Shown piece after piece: positions 1 to 11,365 of a stretch of 64,000 nt of DNA. The stretch lies in the NCBI GenBank assembly GCA_946406115.1, contig OX291544.1:32443521-32507520 (forward strand). Direction: 5' to 3'. Under the pieces are notes generated by a model. The model searched no databases and had not been told where the DNA came from. It saw nothing but the letters and a program-made list of their open reading frames with translations. The stretch comes from Apoda limacodes (taxonomy: Eukaryota > Arthropoda > Insecta > Lepidoptera > Limacodidae). The number at the start of each line of letters is the position of its first letter. Position 1 is the stretch's first letter. The translations under genes were made by a program, and so were the position numbers.

Positions 1-150
1 TTTTGAGTCAGGTGCCTAATGGCCAGGTTCAAATCTTTGACAGTTGAGTGGCCAGCGCGGTGGACTGTGGCCTAAGCACTCTTGTACAAGGGGAGGCATG
101 TTCCCTGCAGTCTTGCGTATAATGGCTGCGGCTGCTATGTTTAGTACAGC
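1..150 (+). mobile_element. RTE-type LINE 3' tail fragment
   Basis: Around 50-115 the sequence reads like the 3' terminal segment of lepidopteran RTE-clade LINEs (a GCGCGGTGGACTGTGGCCTAA-type phrase followed by a purine-rich stretch and CCCTGCAGT). A second degraded copy of the same phrase is at about 60315-60375. There is no coding potential. The assignment rests on recognising the motif; boundaries are approximate. Confidence 0.4.
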
Positions 151-2050
151 ATAACTAAAAAAATAGTAACATTCGTCGGGTCAAAAATAGCAATCCAATG
201 GTGTATTGCACATTTTACTTCATTTCATTTTTTAAATCTTATTAAATACTTAATATATTAAAATCGTTTTTACACAAGGTAATCCCAAAGAAGAAGAAAA
301 AAAATGCTTTAAAATAAAGGTGCTTGGTAATGCTTCTAATATTTATAATGTAACTTTTAGACTGATTTAAATTCTATCCAGTTCTGCCTACATCACTTCA
401 CTAAATTGTATAAAACAAAGTCGCTGTCCGTCTCAGTCTGTATTTTAGATTTTTTTTGTGTGTGTTTGAGTGGGTTCTTGGTTCGTTTAGATTCACAATT
501 GCATTTGGTAGGTAGCGCTGCAATCAGGCGCTGCAGCACATGCTTTATAACATCTGCCGAGTCAGTTATTATATATATATATGAGTTTTAAACTATTAGC
601 ACAATCTAAATATTCATTTAATTTATACAGACGGTCATCGAAGGGGTCTAGACAGAGCAATGATAAGGTGTGTGTGGTGCGCGGCGTGAAGGGAAACTGA
701 ACGCTCAAGACTTGGCTATGTGTTTTTTCATATGGCTAGTCGGGAGCTATGCGGTGCTATGATGATTAAGGCCACGGATTTCCAAACTTTTAAGCGTTGA
801 GACTCCCGGGATTAAAAAAAAATAATTTACGATTGCCACTTGGAAAATTACTTATTTATCGATAACAGTAAATAAAACTCACTTTTACTCATTATGGAAT
901 AAAAACATTTTGAATTTGGAACAAGCACGAATTGTACAAATTATGAACAAAAAATAAATAACACATGTTAAAAGTATGTACTGGCTGGCTAAATGGAGCT
1001 ATTAAAAAAAAACATACTCCGCTAATTCTAGTTGTTTTTTTTTATTGAACCTAACTAATTGTTAAATTGTTTTAATTGTCATTGTGGTTGTTTAATGTCA
1101 TTGTTCTCTTATAATCCGGTAATAATTACCGAATACAATCCTAAATTTGGTAAAAATTAATATAGTAACTGAAAAGTAAGTAAAATATAGTAGGTACTTT
1201 AATTTTCTCGCAGTCAATGGCAAAAATTCAAGTATACAACACGTGAAAAAAAAATTCATCTTGGTCCCTCGCTCCGCTCAGGATTCTACTCTAGCATCCT
1301 TCGCTGCTCTCGGGGTCCAACTTAGTCCCTCGAATTAAATTCCCTTTTAATTCACTTGTTGTGTAATCTTTTATTATGACCGCTTTGTATTTTTTTTTAT
1401 GTAAAACGCATAATTTACATAGTGTTATTTCTCAATAACAAGTAAAATTAATTTTTTGTTGTCACCAGCCGTCGGACGTGCATACGTTCCCCCTGTTGGA
1501 GCACTGGCCGACCCTTATCGTGGGTTGGGTCACAGTTCACCATCCGGGCTACTGTGAATTGCACTTCACATACGTCATTTTGGTGTTTGCTGGTTTCCTT
1601 ATTTTCCTCACCGAAAAGCTTGTAGTATAACATATACAATTATGGAGTATTAACGAACAATGTACTTGAGAATTTTAGTAAAAGACTTATTGGTACACGG
1701 TTTAAACGCCTGCTTCACAGAACGTAAGGTAGACATGGAGACCACTAGGCCACCATCAACATTATCAACTTAATTGTAGCATTCGTATTCGATCCCTTTA
1801 AAAAAAAAATTAGTATAAGTTAATAATAAAATCGTATTTATGCGATGTTTGACCCTGTTTCAGTAGATTTATGACTTCAAATAGATTTTTCTTAAGAATG
1901 TTATGACATTCACTGATTGGGAAGCCCTGGCTAGGCTTTGTCGGTTTATTCTTCAACATCAAACGCGACTATGAATGAAATGAATATTTAGGCTGTGTTA
2001 TTAGTATTGTAATGTTATGAAGACATCCGGAAGATAACTAAGCTCACTGA
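151..2050. other. AT-rich spacer, no gene recognised
   Basis: No convincing coding region is seen. A segment at about 1250-1345 (CCTCGCTCCGCTC..GGATTCTACTC..ATCCTTCGCT) resembles 46035-46115 and so belongs to a dispersed repeat family that I cannot name. The remainder is AT-rich with poly-A and poly-T runs. Confidence 0.5.
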
Positions 2051-2054
2051 CATA

Positions 2055-2310
2055 TCTCGCAGAATAAGCAAGCTAAAGTAGCAGTGGGTTGGTCATTTCA
2101 TGTCTAAGGACTGATGGCCGATGGAGCAGACGTAAACTAGCGTGGAGACCGCGTACGAAAAGGCGAAGCATAAGACGCCCTCCATGCCGGTGGATTGTGG
2201 AAGAGTGGGTGGTGGTTGGATGCGAAAGGCATATAAGTAGGAAAAATGGTGCCCCATAGAGGAGGCTTATGTCTAACAGTGGACTAATATAAGCTGATAT
2301 GATAAGTGTG
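2055..2310 (+). mobile_element. RTE-type LINE, C-terminal and 3' end fragment
   Basis: One frame (about 2110-2200) reads DGRWSRRKLAWRPRTKRRS, then RRPPCRW, which matches the C-terminal signature of RTE-clade reverse transcriptases (WRPRTGKRSVGRPPTRW). It is followed by the usual GAGGCTTATGTC..CAGTGGACTAATAT 3' end at 2263-2295. It is a short decayed remnant with stops and lacks the polymerase domain. Confidence 0.7.
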
Positions 2311-4800
2311 TGTACAAATACTTAATAGGTATCTACGTATTCAATATTACAGCTAGAAGAGAGATTTGTAGATGTGTTAATCATTAATAGATAGAAAAAA
2401 TATGAATTTCCTAGTCGTGAAATAAATCACAGTTTTCTTTACTTCAACATATTTTACTTTGTTTTTATTAATTATAAAGTGACCGATTACTTACGAGGGT
2501 GTAGTTTAAACACACGAGGTAGGAATCGCATTTTACCCTGAGTTATACATAGTGCTTAATACTACACCTACGAGGAAAATGTATTACATGTTGTTTGTGT
2601 ACAGTTGTTAAAAGAAACTTCACTACGCTTTGCACTAGCTTTAAGCTTTAGCTTCACCCCTGCTAACTAGCGGCGCCAATCGTTATTTTTACTTTTGTGC
2701 GTAGCTTATTTAAAAAATGTGCTTCTACAGAAAAATAAAATATCAATTGGCGGCGCTAGTGAACGTTCTAAATGAAAAATAAAATGTAAGTGGCGAGTGA
2801 CATTTCTGGAACACTTAAGTTATTAGAAAATATAGTTCACATTATATTGGTAGTGGTGGTGCCACAGATGTTTTCTATTTAATTGTATATATTAAAAATA
2901 TTCTTTTTCGCACCGTCTAGGAGGTCAGTAATGAAAGATCTCCGCGAAGACGTACTTTCTACTGTACATTTTGATATGCATGAAGGTTCTTTCCGACTAG
3001 GTGTGGTGTAAAATATTTTAAGAATAAGTCTTGTAAAAAATTGACGTAGATAACGTAAACTGACTTGTAGAATTGACGGCTACAATGTGCATTGTCGTCG
3101 CCGAGGATTTTATTCGTAAAGTTCAAAATATTTAAGAACTTGCTAGTGCCATCCTATAGGCATCGATACTGTGATAAATTTATTTGTTGATACATTGTTA
3201 TAAATTAAACTTAATTAAAAACATGTTCTTTTATTATAAAATAAGTTTCAATAACAGTTTTTCCGATACACGCGACACGCGACACACGCGACACGCGACA
3301 AGGACTGGTGAGCTGTCTAATAAAGATTTAATGGTGTGAAACACCCTTTGGCAATTTAAGTGGGCTGTATTGGTTTTTAAAAAGGGGATGCTATGACTCG
3401 CAAATGTAATAGAAACCGTGTTAGCATTAACGCTTCAGCAGGCGATGTACGATCCGGGACGGTGCGGGCGACGGGCGGGGGGGGGGCGTCTTTCAGATTG
3501 CTTCGTGGTATTTTGAACGGCTTGTTCTACCCTCACGGAGTCACTTCTGAATTATAGGGGTGCTCGCTAACCGATATGAGATTATAATTTAGGTGAGTAA
3601 AAGCAAAATTGTACGAAATGATCGTTAACTTTCAAAATTGCGGTAATGTTCGCAGCGCGGCGTAGTGATTAGCACTGAAGTTGATGATGGCTGCCGTCGT
3701 GGTGCGCTAGCGTCGTCAGCCGGTGCGTATACACGATAATAAAAGGAAAGGATGGAATGTGATGTCACAACTGAGATGTTATATATTTAATATGCCAATA
3801 GATAGTGACTACAGGGACCTCATTCTACCACATAAGCAGTAAAAATTGGTTATGCTGTGACCCAAGGCCAATCATAGTGCTATGCGGTAATTTAAAGCAT
3901 TGCCAGAACGTAACTTATGTAACATTTTTCGATACTTTTGCCCCCATTGTGTTACTTAAATGTTACATCACTTGTAATGTTTAGTACTTTTACGTTAGTT
4001 TTTGTAGTTACTATATATGTGTTACCTACTAATTATATTAGATCACACGATAATTCAAGCTGTCTCACTGCACTGTATTAAATGTTTTTGGTATCCAACT
4101 GTTAAATCTACCCGTATCCTAAAATTCTCCGCATCGTAAACTTTACCAATTTGCAAGTTAAAAAACATGCTGTCTTTTGTATATGGTTTCAACCTGTGAG
4201 GAGAGGCTGACAAGTCTCTCTACCTTCATGCGTACTCAGTGCGTTACTTTTTTCTATCCTTCCTTATCAGTCCCATACGTCCCCACTCCAGAGGCACGGC
4301 CTACTCTCACCGAGGGTGATTAATAGTCCACACGCGGGCCCAGTGCGAATTGTTCTCTATACTAGATATTTCGTGACAATATAAGTTTTGTTTATAGGCA
4401 TTAGTTGGTGGGTAATTATTGGTTATTTTCAATGGTGTCGGTGTGTCGACATAGTTTTCTGCAAGTGACGAGACGTGGGTTTCTGAGTTTGACATGCAAA
4501 CTAGTCAAAAAGCTTCTAAGTGGCGCCTTCCAACTGAACCGGAACCGAAAAACCCATGCTAAAGTCGATCGAAAGTCAAAGTCATGTTGACTGTTTTCTT
4601 TGACTATCGCGGTCTTGTGCACTCGGAATTCTTGCCGGCAGGTCAAACGATAAATAAAGAATATTATTTGAGTGTTATGCGGAGTTAAAGAGAGCAAATT
4701 ATACGAAGAAGGCAGATTTGTGGAAAGAAAATTCTTAGATTTTGCACCATGATAAAGCGCCTTCGGCATCATTGTGAACAAATTTTTGACCAAAACCATC
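2311..4800. other. Spacer without recognised gene; small foldback and GC-rich runs
   Basis: No gene is recognised. About 2658-2768 is a small imperfect foldback whose two ends both carry CTAGCGSCGCC-type sequence in opposite orientation. About 3268-3300 is a short CACGCGACA repeat and about 3465-3490 a G-rich run. Open frames here are short and show no family motif. Confidence 0.4.
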
Positions 4801-4810
4801 GAGCTGACCT

Positions 4811-4910
4811 TATTTACCGAATATGGCTTCAGCCGACTATTTATTTACCGAATATGGCTTCAGCCGACTATTTATTTACCGAATATGGCTTCAGCCGACT
4901 ATTTATTTCC
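4811..4910. repeat. 31-bp tandem repeat, 3 copies
   Basis: The unit TATTTACCGAATATGGCTTC plus 11 more bases starts at 4811, 4842 and 4873, so the period is exactly 31 bp. The copies are identical by eye, and a partial fourth copy follows. Confidence 0.95.
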
Positions 4911-5169
4911 TAAACTCAAATAACCACTTTGTGGCATCCGTTTTCATTCGGTAGAAGACATAAAAGAGAATTCGCGGCGAGAACTGAACTTAATTCCGGA
5001 AAAAACAAATGTTTTGTTGATTGGATTATTCGTTGTCGCAAGTGTATCGTTTCACAAGGAGCATACTATGAAGGCGATAAAATAGAATTGATTAAAATAA
5101 CGAACATTTTGTGTAATATTGATCTTTTCCCGGTACTTTCTTGACAGAGTAGTATAAAATAAAATAGAG

Positions 5170-5262
5170 TAGGTTGCGTACAGTGCGGTTTCAGAGAAAC
5201 TTCCTCCCGCGAACGGTTGTGTTGTGCAATGAGAAGATTTGAAAGAAAATGATGAATAAAAT
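5170..5262 (+). mobile_element. CR1/Jockey-type LINE short 3' fragment
   Basis: The text GTACAGTGCGGTTTCAGAGA, then ACTTCCTCCCGCGAACG matches the same stretch in the longer LINE copies at 7980-8010 (+) and 62850-62910 (-). It corresponds to the VRFQRNFLPRT part of the LINE ORF2 C-terminus. It is only a scrap. Confidence 0.7.
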
Positions 5263-5424
5263 AACCTAGAAATGACATAGAGACCATGGTAAACAGTGAA
5301 ATATCCAAGAATTATTATTGAACCGTAGATTTGTTAGAAGTAATTATGGAATTGCAAAATTAAAAAAAAGTCAGTGTTAAATTTAAAATATCATATATAA
5401 TGTGGCGCTGCTTTTCCGGGCAGG

Positions 5425-5677
5425 ACTGTGTGCCGGGTCCGCTGTATTATAAATGCAAAAGTAACTCTGTCTGTCTGTCTGTCTGTTACCTCTTCACGCT
5501 TAAACCACTGTACAACTAAGATGAAATTTGGCAAAGAGATTGTTTGCGTCCCAGGAAATAAAAGCAATTTGAATACGTCAAGTGTGAGTCGATTTTTTTC
5601 TATAATTGAGGAGTTGTCGTTGAAATCCTACACCGATAACCGAAATTACGGCGGGTGAAACCGCGGGCAAAAGCTAG
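5425..5677 (+). mobile_element. Helitron-like (Lep1-type) element A, 3' end ending CTAG
   Basis: The segment carries the TCTTCACGCTTAAACCACTG phrase typical of these elements. It ends in a GC-rich hairpin (GGCGGGTGAAACCGCGGGC) a few bases before CTAG at 5674-5677, followed by T. Hairpin plus CTRR with no terminal inverted repeat is the Helitron 3' hallmark. It is non-autonomous, with no Rep/helicase coding. Confidence 0.65.
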
Positions 5678-5679
5678 TA

Positions 5680-5968
5680 ATATTATAAAGGCGAAAGTTT
5701 GTGTGTATGTTTGTAACTTCTTCACGTTCAAACGGCTAAACCAATTTTGATGAAAATTTGTATGGATGTAGCTGACACCTTGGATAGGCTAATTTCTATC
5801 CCGGAAAATTCAAGTTTCCGTGGGAGTAACTATAACTGAATTCCACCAACGAACCATAGCTGCAGATAAAGCTTGGAATAACACAATTCTTTATAATCAA
5901 GTAGTTGCCGTAAGAATCCCATGCCTATTACCAAATTTAGATTAGGCAGAGCCGCGGGCAAAAGCTAG
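5680..5968 (+). mobile_element. Helitron-like element B, directly after A
   Basis: It begins near AATATTATAAAGGCGAAAG, includes TTCTTCACGTTCAAACGGCT, and ends AGCCGCGGGCAAAAGCTAG with CTAG at 5965-5968. It abuts element A tail to head, so the two form a tandem pair. Confidence 0.65.
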
Positions 5969-5970
5969 TA

Positions 5971-6200
5971 ATCTATACTAATATAATAAAGAGGATTGAT
6001 TGTTTGTTTGTATTGAATAGGCTCCGAAACTACTGGACCGATTTGAAAAAATCTTTGACCATTAGAAGCCAACATAATCGCTGATAACCATAGTCTATTT
6101 TTTAGAACCGATTGGATTGAAATTTTATATGGGTAAATCGATGGTTTCCTGGATGATTTAAAAAAAAATTGGACCCGGTAGGTGGCGCTGCAGTCGGTGT
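5971..6200 (+). mobile_element. Helitron-like element C, 5' end
   Basis: It starts TCTATACTAATATAATAAAG at 5972, right after the CTAG of element B, and continues with TTTGTTTGTATTGAATAGGC. The initial TC and this text are typical of the 5' end of the lepidopteran Lep1-like group. Its 3' end is not contiguous; a LINE follows. Confidence 0.6.
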
Positions 6201-6289
6201 GTCAACTACTAAACAGCTCGATCGATTCGTTTGAAATTTTGTATTTGTATTTCCATGGTTTCACAGACATGGTTCTTCGGACTCAAGTG

Positions 6290-8215
6290 TCACGCACACA
6301 ACCCGATCCATCTGGGCTAACTAATTGGCGTCGTGTGTGGCATTATAAGTCGGCAGACTGGGATGGATTGCGAGACTTTTATGCATCGTACCCGTGGAGG
6401 CAGATCTGCTTTAGCTCAGAAGATCCTGACGTCTGCGCAGCCGAAGTCACTGAGACAATCCTCGCTGGTATGGAATGTTATATTCCTAACCCGCGAGTAG
6501 CTGCCGGCGTCAAAAAACGACCGTGGTTTAATAGGTCTTGCAGAGACTATTCTTAATCAATCTGCATATGAGGCTTGGACCACGGCTCGTAATAATAAGG
6601 ATCCGAATATTTCTGAGTTAAAACGCAAATTGAATGCTGTCTCGAGGTTCAGTAAGAAAGCGACTGCCAGAGCAAAATTCCAATACATCGGCAAAATAGG
6701 TGGGCGACTTGCGAGCTATCCTTCTGGGAGTCGTGCTTTCTGGTCGCTTGCTAAAGCTGCCGAGGGGAACTTCTGCCAGATCTATTGGGCAGTCTCTTTG
6801 CCTCCAACTCGAACATGAACGACGAAGTCGCTGTACCACCTACTTTACCGTGGTGCGGTAAGGTAAGACCATGCCGGAAATCTCTAGCGAGAGGTCCGGC
6901 GGGCGTTGCTTTCCCTAGATGTTCATAAGTCGAGTGGGCCAGACGGTATACCAGCAGTGGTGCTTAAGCAGTGTGCTCCTGAGTTATATCCTGTACTCAC
7001 GCGCCTCTTCGTGCTTTCCTACCATACTAGGCAATTTCCGTCTTCATGGAAGACTGCGAATGTGCACCCGGTGCCCAAAAAGGGCGATAGATCAGATCCA
7101 TCGAATTACAGGCCTATCGTTATAACCTATCGGTTTGTGAAAATAGGTAGCTAGCTTTTTGCCCGGCAGATGAACCGTAATTGACGGTAGTTGCTCTGAT
7201 AGCATGGACATTAATGCTGGTGTCCCGCAAGGCTCTGTGCTGTCCCTTACGCTGTTTCTACTGCTTATCAATGACATGTTGGGACATTAACAACATGCAT
7301 TGCTATGCAGATGACAGTACTGGAGACGCTTATTACACGGATCGTGCAAACAACCCTCGTTTCGCTGTGGAGGGAAACCGCAGAGAACTTGTGTCTTAAA
7401 TCGAGACCACACTGTCCAAGGTTTCTGACTGGGGACGGGTAAACTGGGTCCGATTCAACCCTACAAAGACACAAGTCTGCGCGTTCACCGCTAAGAAAAC
7501 CCCATTCACTATAGTCCCACAATTCCAGAACACTCCCCTCTCCATCTCCAAGAGCATTGGGATCCTTGGTCAGTTCCGAGATCATTTACAAGATGAGGTG
7601 AACCTGGCGTCTAAAAACTAGGTGTACTCAACAGAGCGAGCTAGTACTTCACGTCGGGGCAGCGGTTGCTGCTTTACAAGTCGCAAGTTCGGTCCCATAT
7701 GGAGTACTGCTGCCATCTCTGGGCAGGTGCACCCGGATACCAGCTTGGACCTTTTGACTCGGTTCAACGACGGTCTGTGAGAATTGTCGACTATCTCAAA
7801 CTCACTTGCGGTATCGAACCCTTAAGTCTGAGGAGAGACTTTGCCTCCCTGTGTGTGTTCTACCGCTTGTACAATGGGGTGTGTTCTGAGGAATTGTTCG
7901 AAATGATGCCCACGGCTACTTTCTACCATCGCCATCGTCAGGGAATTCATTCTAACACTTAAGAACCGAAATGGTCGCGTACAGTGCGGTTTCAGAGAAA
8001 CTTCCTCTCGCGAACGTTTGGGTTGTGGAATAAGCTCCCTGCCAAGGTTTTCTCTAAGGACTATAGTATGGGGTTCTTCAAGAAAGAAGTTATTGGATTT
8101 TTGGAGGATCGGCAACGCGCGAGTGATACTTCTGATGTTGCAAGCGTCCATAGGCCACGGCGATCGCTTTCCATCAGGCGAGCCGTGTGCTTGTTTGCCA
8201 CCGTAGCAGTAAAAA
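6290..8215 (+). pseudogene. CR1/Jockey-type LINE ORF2, degenerate copy
   Basis: This is a non-LTR retrotransposon ORF2 broken by stops and frameshifts. Readable pieces in order are: a linker WRRVWHYKSADWDGLRDFY (6327-6385); NAVSRFSKKATARAKFQYIG and LASYPSGSRAFWSLAKAAEG (6632-6770); reverse-transcriptase motif HKSSGPDGIPAVVLKQCAPE (6920-6980) with KKGDRSDPSNYRPI (7078-7125); the catalytic-region remnant YADD at about 7304; and the C-terminal FDSVQRRSVRIV and VRFQRNFLSRTFG regions (7750-8030). The 3' UTR ends in a poly-A run near 8215. Related fragments lie at 8700, 12445, 36465 and 62690. It cannot encode an active protein. Confidence 0.85.
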
Positions 8216-8221
8216 AAAACC

Positions 8222-8340
8222 CAATGTATTATGTCATTAAAGAGGAAAGATATGATTGTTTTTTTTTTATTGAGTTGCCGTAAGAACCTACGCCGAGAAC
8301 GAAATTTAGGGCGGGCGAAGCCGCTGGCAGAAGCTATTAT
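8222..8340 (+). mobile_element. Helitron-like element D, internally deleted
   Basis: The piece 8226-8260 resembles the 5' start (TATTATGTCATTAAAGAGG) and 8275-8336 the 3' end (CCTACGCCGAGAACGAAATT, GGGCGGGCGAAGCCGC) of the elements just upstream. The final CTAG is mutated to CTAT. It is either a separate short copy or the far side of element C split by the LINE. Confidence 0.5.
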
Positions 8341-8699
8341 ATATAATTCTGTATTCTGCCCATTGATTGAATGCAAAATGGTTACATTATGGTGGCATTT
8401 AAAGTGTGTATGTAACCATTTTGTTCTTATTTTGCCCCTACCATTTACCTACGGTTTGGTTTGTTTATAAGAAATTTTAGCTATTACGTACATCCCTTAT
8501 TTTTAACTTCTCTTGAGGGAAGTAATAATAGATCCGAAAATCGACATCGCTAAATTTACGTTTTCTTTAAGTTTTGATACGGTAACGCAAAAATATTCTC
8601 AAGAGAAGTTGCTCGTGCGGTACTGACTCAACCATATTTTATTTTTTATAATTAGGTCTTATAAAGATTAATATGACCCAATAATACGTCATCAATATA
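8341..8699. other. Spacer, nothing recognised
   Basis: AT-rich sequence with no gene, repeat array or element end that I can identify. Confidence 0.5.
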
Positions 8700-8714
8700 T
8701 AATATAAAAGCTGT

Positions 8715-8995
8715 GTATTCATGAAGTGCTGACATCTCCGGGAGGATGCACCTGGATACCAGCTTGGTCCCTTTGACTCGGTTCAACGACGGGCTGTAAG
8801 AATTGTTTACGATCCCAAACTCTCTTGCGGTGGAGAGACTGCCTCCCTGCGTGAGTTCTAGCGCTTAGCCGTATGATGCCCACGGCTACTTTCTACCATC
8901 GCACCGCTCGCCATCGGCAGGGAATTCATTCTTACACTCTAGAACCGAAAAGGTCGCGTACAGTGCGGTTTTAGAGAAACTTTCTCCCGCGAAAA
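8715..8995 (+). mobile_element. CR1/Jockey-type LINE C-terminal fragment
   Basis: GGATGCACCTGGATACCAGC, TTTGACTCGGTTCAACGACG and GTACAGTGCGGTTTTAGAG align with 7715-8005 of the longer copy, with a deletion around 8830-8870. It is an untranslatable remnant. Confidence 0.75.
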
Positions 8996-8999
8996 CCTA

Positions 9000-9475
9000 T
9001 TTAAAAAAAAACCTATCATACACGAAGAAAACCAGTTTAGTGCAGTTTATCTGTCCATCAATCTGTATGACGAAATTTCCGTAGCTGGATGGTGAAAACC
9101 GAACCACTATTGTATCGTAATGTTCGTTAGTTTTGACAATTTTAGGGTTCGATTGTCATGAATGGACATGGAGTGACCATCTATTTGATGGTTTTCTGGG
9201 TTTCGCAGCAGCACGACAGAACAAAAACCAGATAAGAAATTTGGAGCAACCATAAAATTTGGCACAGAAATGGTTGCAGAGACGGAGAACGTCTTGGGTT
9301 ATCCTGGGAAATTGAAAAGTTACCCGAAGGAATAACCATAAACTAATTCCATGGGAAGAACTGTGAAAGCGTGTTACAGATATGTCAAACTCTTTATTAT
9401 AATCAAAGAGTTGCCTTAGTAACACCACACTGATAACGTAATTTAGCGCGGGCGGAGCCGCGGGCAATACTCATT
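9000..9475 (+). mobile_element. Helitron-like element, degraded 3' end
   Basis: The end GCGCGGGCGGAGCCGCGGGC (9445-9464) is the same GC hairpin as in the other Helitron-like copies, but the CTAG is lost (CTCAT follows). The body carries typical phrases such as GGGAAATTGAAAAGTTACCC. It has no coding. Confidence 0.5.
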
Positions 9476-9794
9476 GCTATTCTTAAGATAGCAAGTGCGT
9501 TGTTATCGTGTGATAATTATAATTTGATGTGTGCGTCCGCGTCAGACCGCAATAGGTAGGTACGTAGTATTTGTTTGTTTCCTCTATGACCGCAGTCGCA
9601 GTGTTCTCTCTGTAAAGCCAACGACCGGCCGCTATTTGTTCTGTTTATAATTTTGTTTGTTTTATTTCGACATGTGGAAGGTGTATTTTTGTCTGTTCTT
9701 TGAGTGTTGATCTAGGAGAGGTAGGCAAAAAAAGAAAACTATGTTAAACTAACGAAGTATGTGCACGTAAATATATTAAAGCCATAACACACCT
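9476..9794. other. Spacer, nothing recognised
   Basis: No gene or element boundary is seen. Confidence 0.5.
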
Positions 9795-9799
9795 CCTAC

Positions 9800-9935
9800 T
9801 CTAACTGGCCTCCTACCAGGTGGATAGATGATCTGGTCAGAGCCGCAGGAAGTGGATTGGCGCGGGCAGTTCAGGGCCGGCCGTTGTGAAGACATATGGG
9901 GGAGGCCAAATTGTAGCCTAAATTCTATGCCCGAC
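9800..9935 (+). mobile_element. RTE-type LINE C-terminal fragment
   Basis: A frame starting near 9818 reads WIDDLVRAAGSGLARAVQGR and continues RHMGEA after one stop. This is the RTE C-terminal block (RWTDDLV..AG..W..AAQDR..WR..GEAYVQQW). Related - strand fragments are at 10670-10810 and 46445-46590. Confidence 0.65.
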
Positions 9936-10029
9936 GACCACCTTTTCAAAGTTTCTAAACTTTGCATTTCGTTTTGGATAGGTACGCTCCAAAATACATA
10001 ATTAATGAATAAATAAATAATTAAAGATA

Positions 10030-10290
10030 AAATTTCTGGGTTTCACACGCAGCGCCACCTAGTCCCAAACTCAGTAAGGCTCGTTATTTGGATGGAAGTA
10101 CCAGCAGGTAACGGATACAAATACTTTTATTTTTTCGGAAACACCTACATAGAAAACACTCAGACTCTGATGACATCCAAACGCAAATGTTCACACATTA
10201 ATGTTTGTCGTGTGTGGGGATCGAACCCGCACACCTCGGATATTATATCAATCCAAAATGACATGCCGAGACCTACGTGCAAAAAAACTG
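10030..10290 (-). mobile_element. tRNA-derived SINE, degraded
   Basis: On the - strand GGTGTGCGGGTTCGATCCCC (10214-10233) matches a tRNA B box (GGTTCGATCC). Downstream, phrases such as ATTTGTATCCGTTACCTGC and GGGACTAGGTGGCGCTGCGT parallel the better copy at 25798-26063. The A-box end is degraded. Confidence 0.55.
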
Positions 10291-10669
10291 GTCAAGCACA
10301 GACATAACAAGTGTCTGTTAACCACTCGTTAACTTTAGTGTTTGATTCCGTAGTATGAAATTAATACGGATACACAAATCGTGATTATTCAAAAAATTGC
10401 TGAAATTCTTTAAATACCTTGGTAGGTTATTTTTTTTTTATTTTAAGAACATATAAACTCGTAACTCGCTATACATATAAGTACTTACTCTAGTTTACTG
10501 CATAAATCTTTGGAAACATATTAGAAATAACACGGCGCTAGACACGCGCGTGCGACAACAACCGCCTCACCACGGCAGTTCATCCACGGCAGTGTCGGCT
10601 GAGCTGGAAACTGTGACAGAGGTCCTGGTATAACATTATTTCTTTCTGCATAAACATATAGTTGGGTCA

Positions 10670-10812
10670 GACAGAACCCGTCCACGTAACTAAACGTAGG
10701 CCTGCCCCATATGTCTCCACAACAGCCGGACCTGGGCCGCCCGCGACCATCGGCTTCCTGCGGCTCTAACTAGGTCGTCTGTGCACCTGTACTCGTAGTA
10801 CGCTGCGTATTG
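10670..10812 (-). mobile_element. RTE-type LINE C-terminal fragment
   Basis: The - strand reads TDDLVRAAGSRWSRAAQVR, then LLWRHMGQAYV, the same RTE C-terminal block as at 9800. Nothing upstream of the block is preserved. Confidence 0.65.
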
Positions 10813-11089
10813 CAATCCATGAAGAAGAACATTTTTATTTAGCGAACACACACAATATACAAAATATTTTACAAAAAAAATTATACCAAAAATAAAAGAA
10901 AAAAGCGTGAGCTAAGAAGGCCACAGCCACAGCACGATTTGTACTCGTGTAGGTCCAATGCTGATTTTCAGTGGGAGCCCTTACTGCGTCACGTCACGGA
11001 TATTAGCGAAACAAAAACAAAAACAATAAACAAGCACCTATCTAATACCTTTAAACGAGCAATTCTTGTATATGTATAAATATGCATAT
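10813..11089. other. Spacer, nothing recognised
   Basis: A-rich stretches without coding or recognisable element ends. Confidence 0.4.
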
Positions 11090-11365
11090 ATATTGATATT
11101 CCTAATCTAGGAAACGGCTTCATCGATTTTCATGAAATTTAGTGTGCTGGGGGTTTCGGAGGCGATGAATCGATCTAGTTAGGTTTCGTTTTTAGAAAAT
11201 GTCGTTTAATCCATGTTTTCAGGCAATGATAAACTAAAGAATATGACTCTTCCTGACATCTATTGGCTATTAGTAATAATACTATTTTTACCGACACAGC
11301 AACACTAAAGCTACTTGACAATAGATGGCGTTGTTAAAAAAACGAGCAAAGCTCGGTCTTCCAGG
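11090..11365. repeat. Dispersed repeat of the lepidopteran GAGCAAAGCTCGGTCTTCCA type
   Basis: The start (AGGAAACGGCTTCATCGATT, then TTCATGAAATTTAGTGTGCT) and the end (GAGCAAAGCTCGGTCTTCCA, GGTACTAA) are phrases I associate with a common lepidopteran interspersed repeat. I cannot assign its class. It has no coding potential. Confidence 0.35.
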
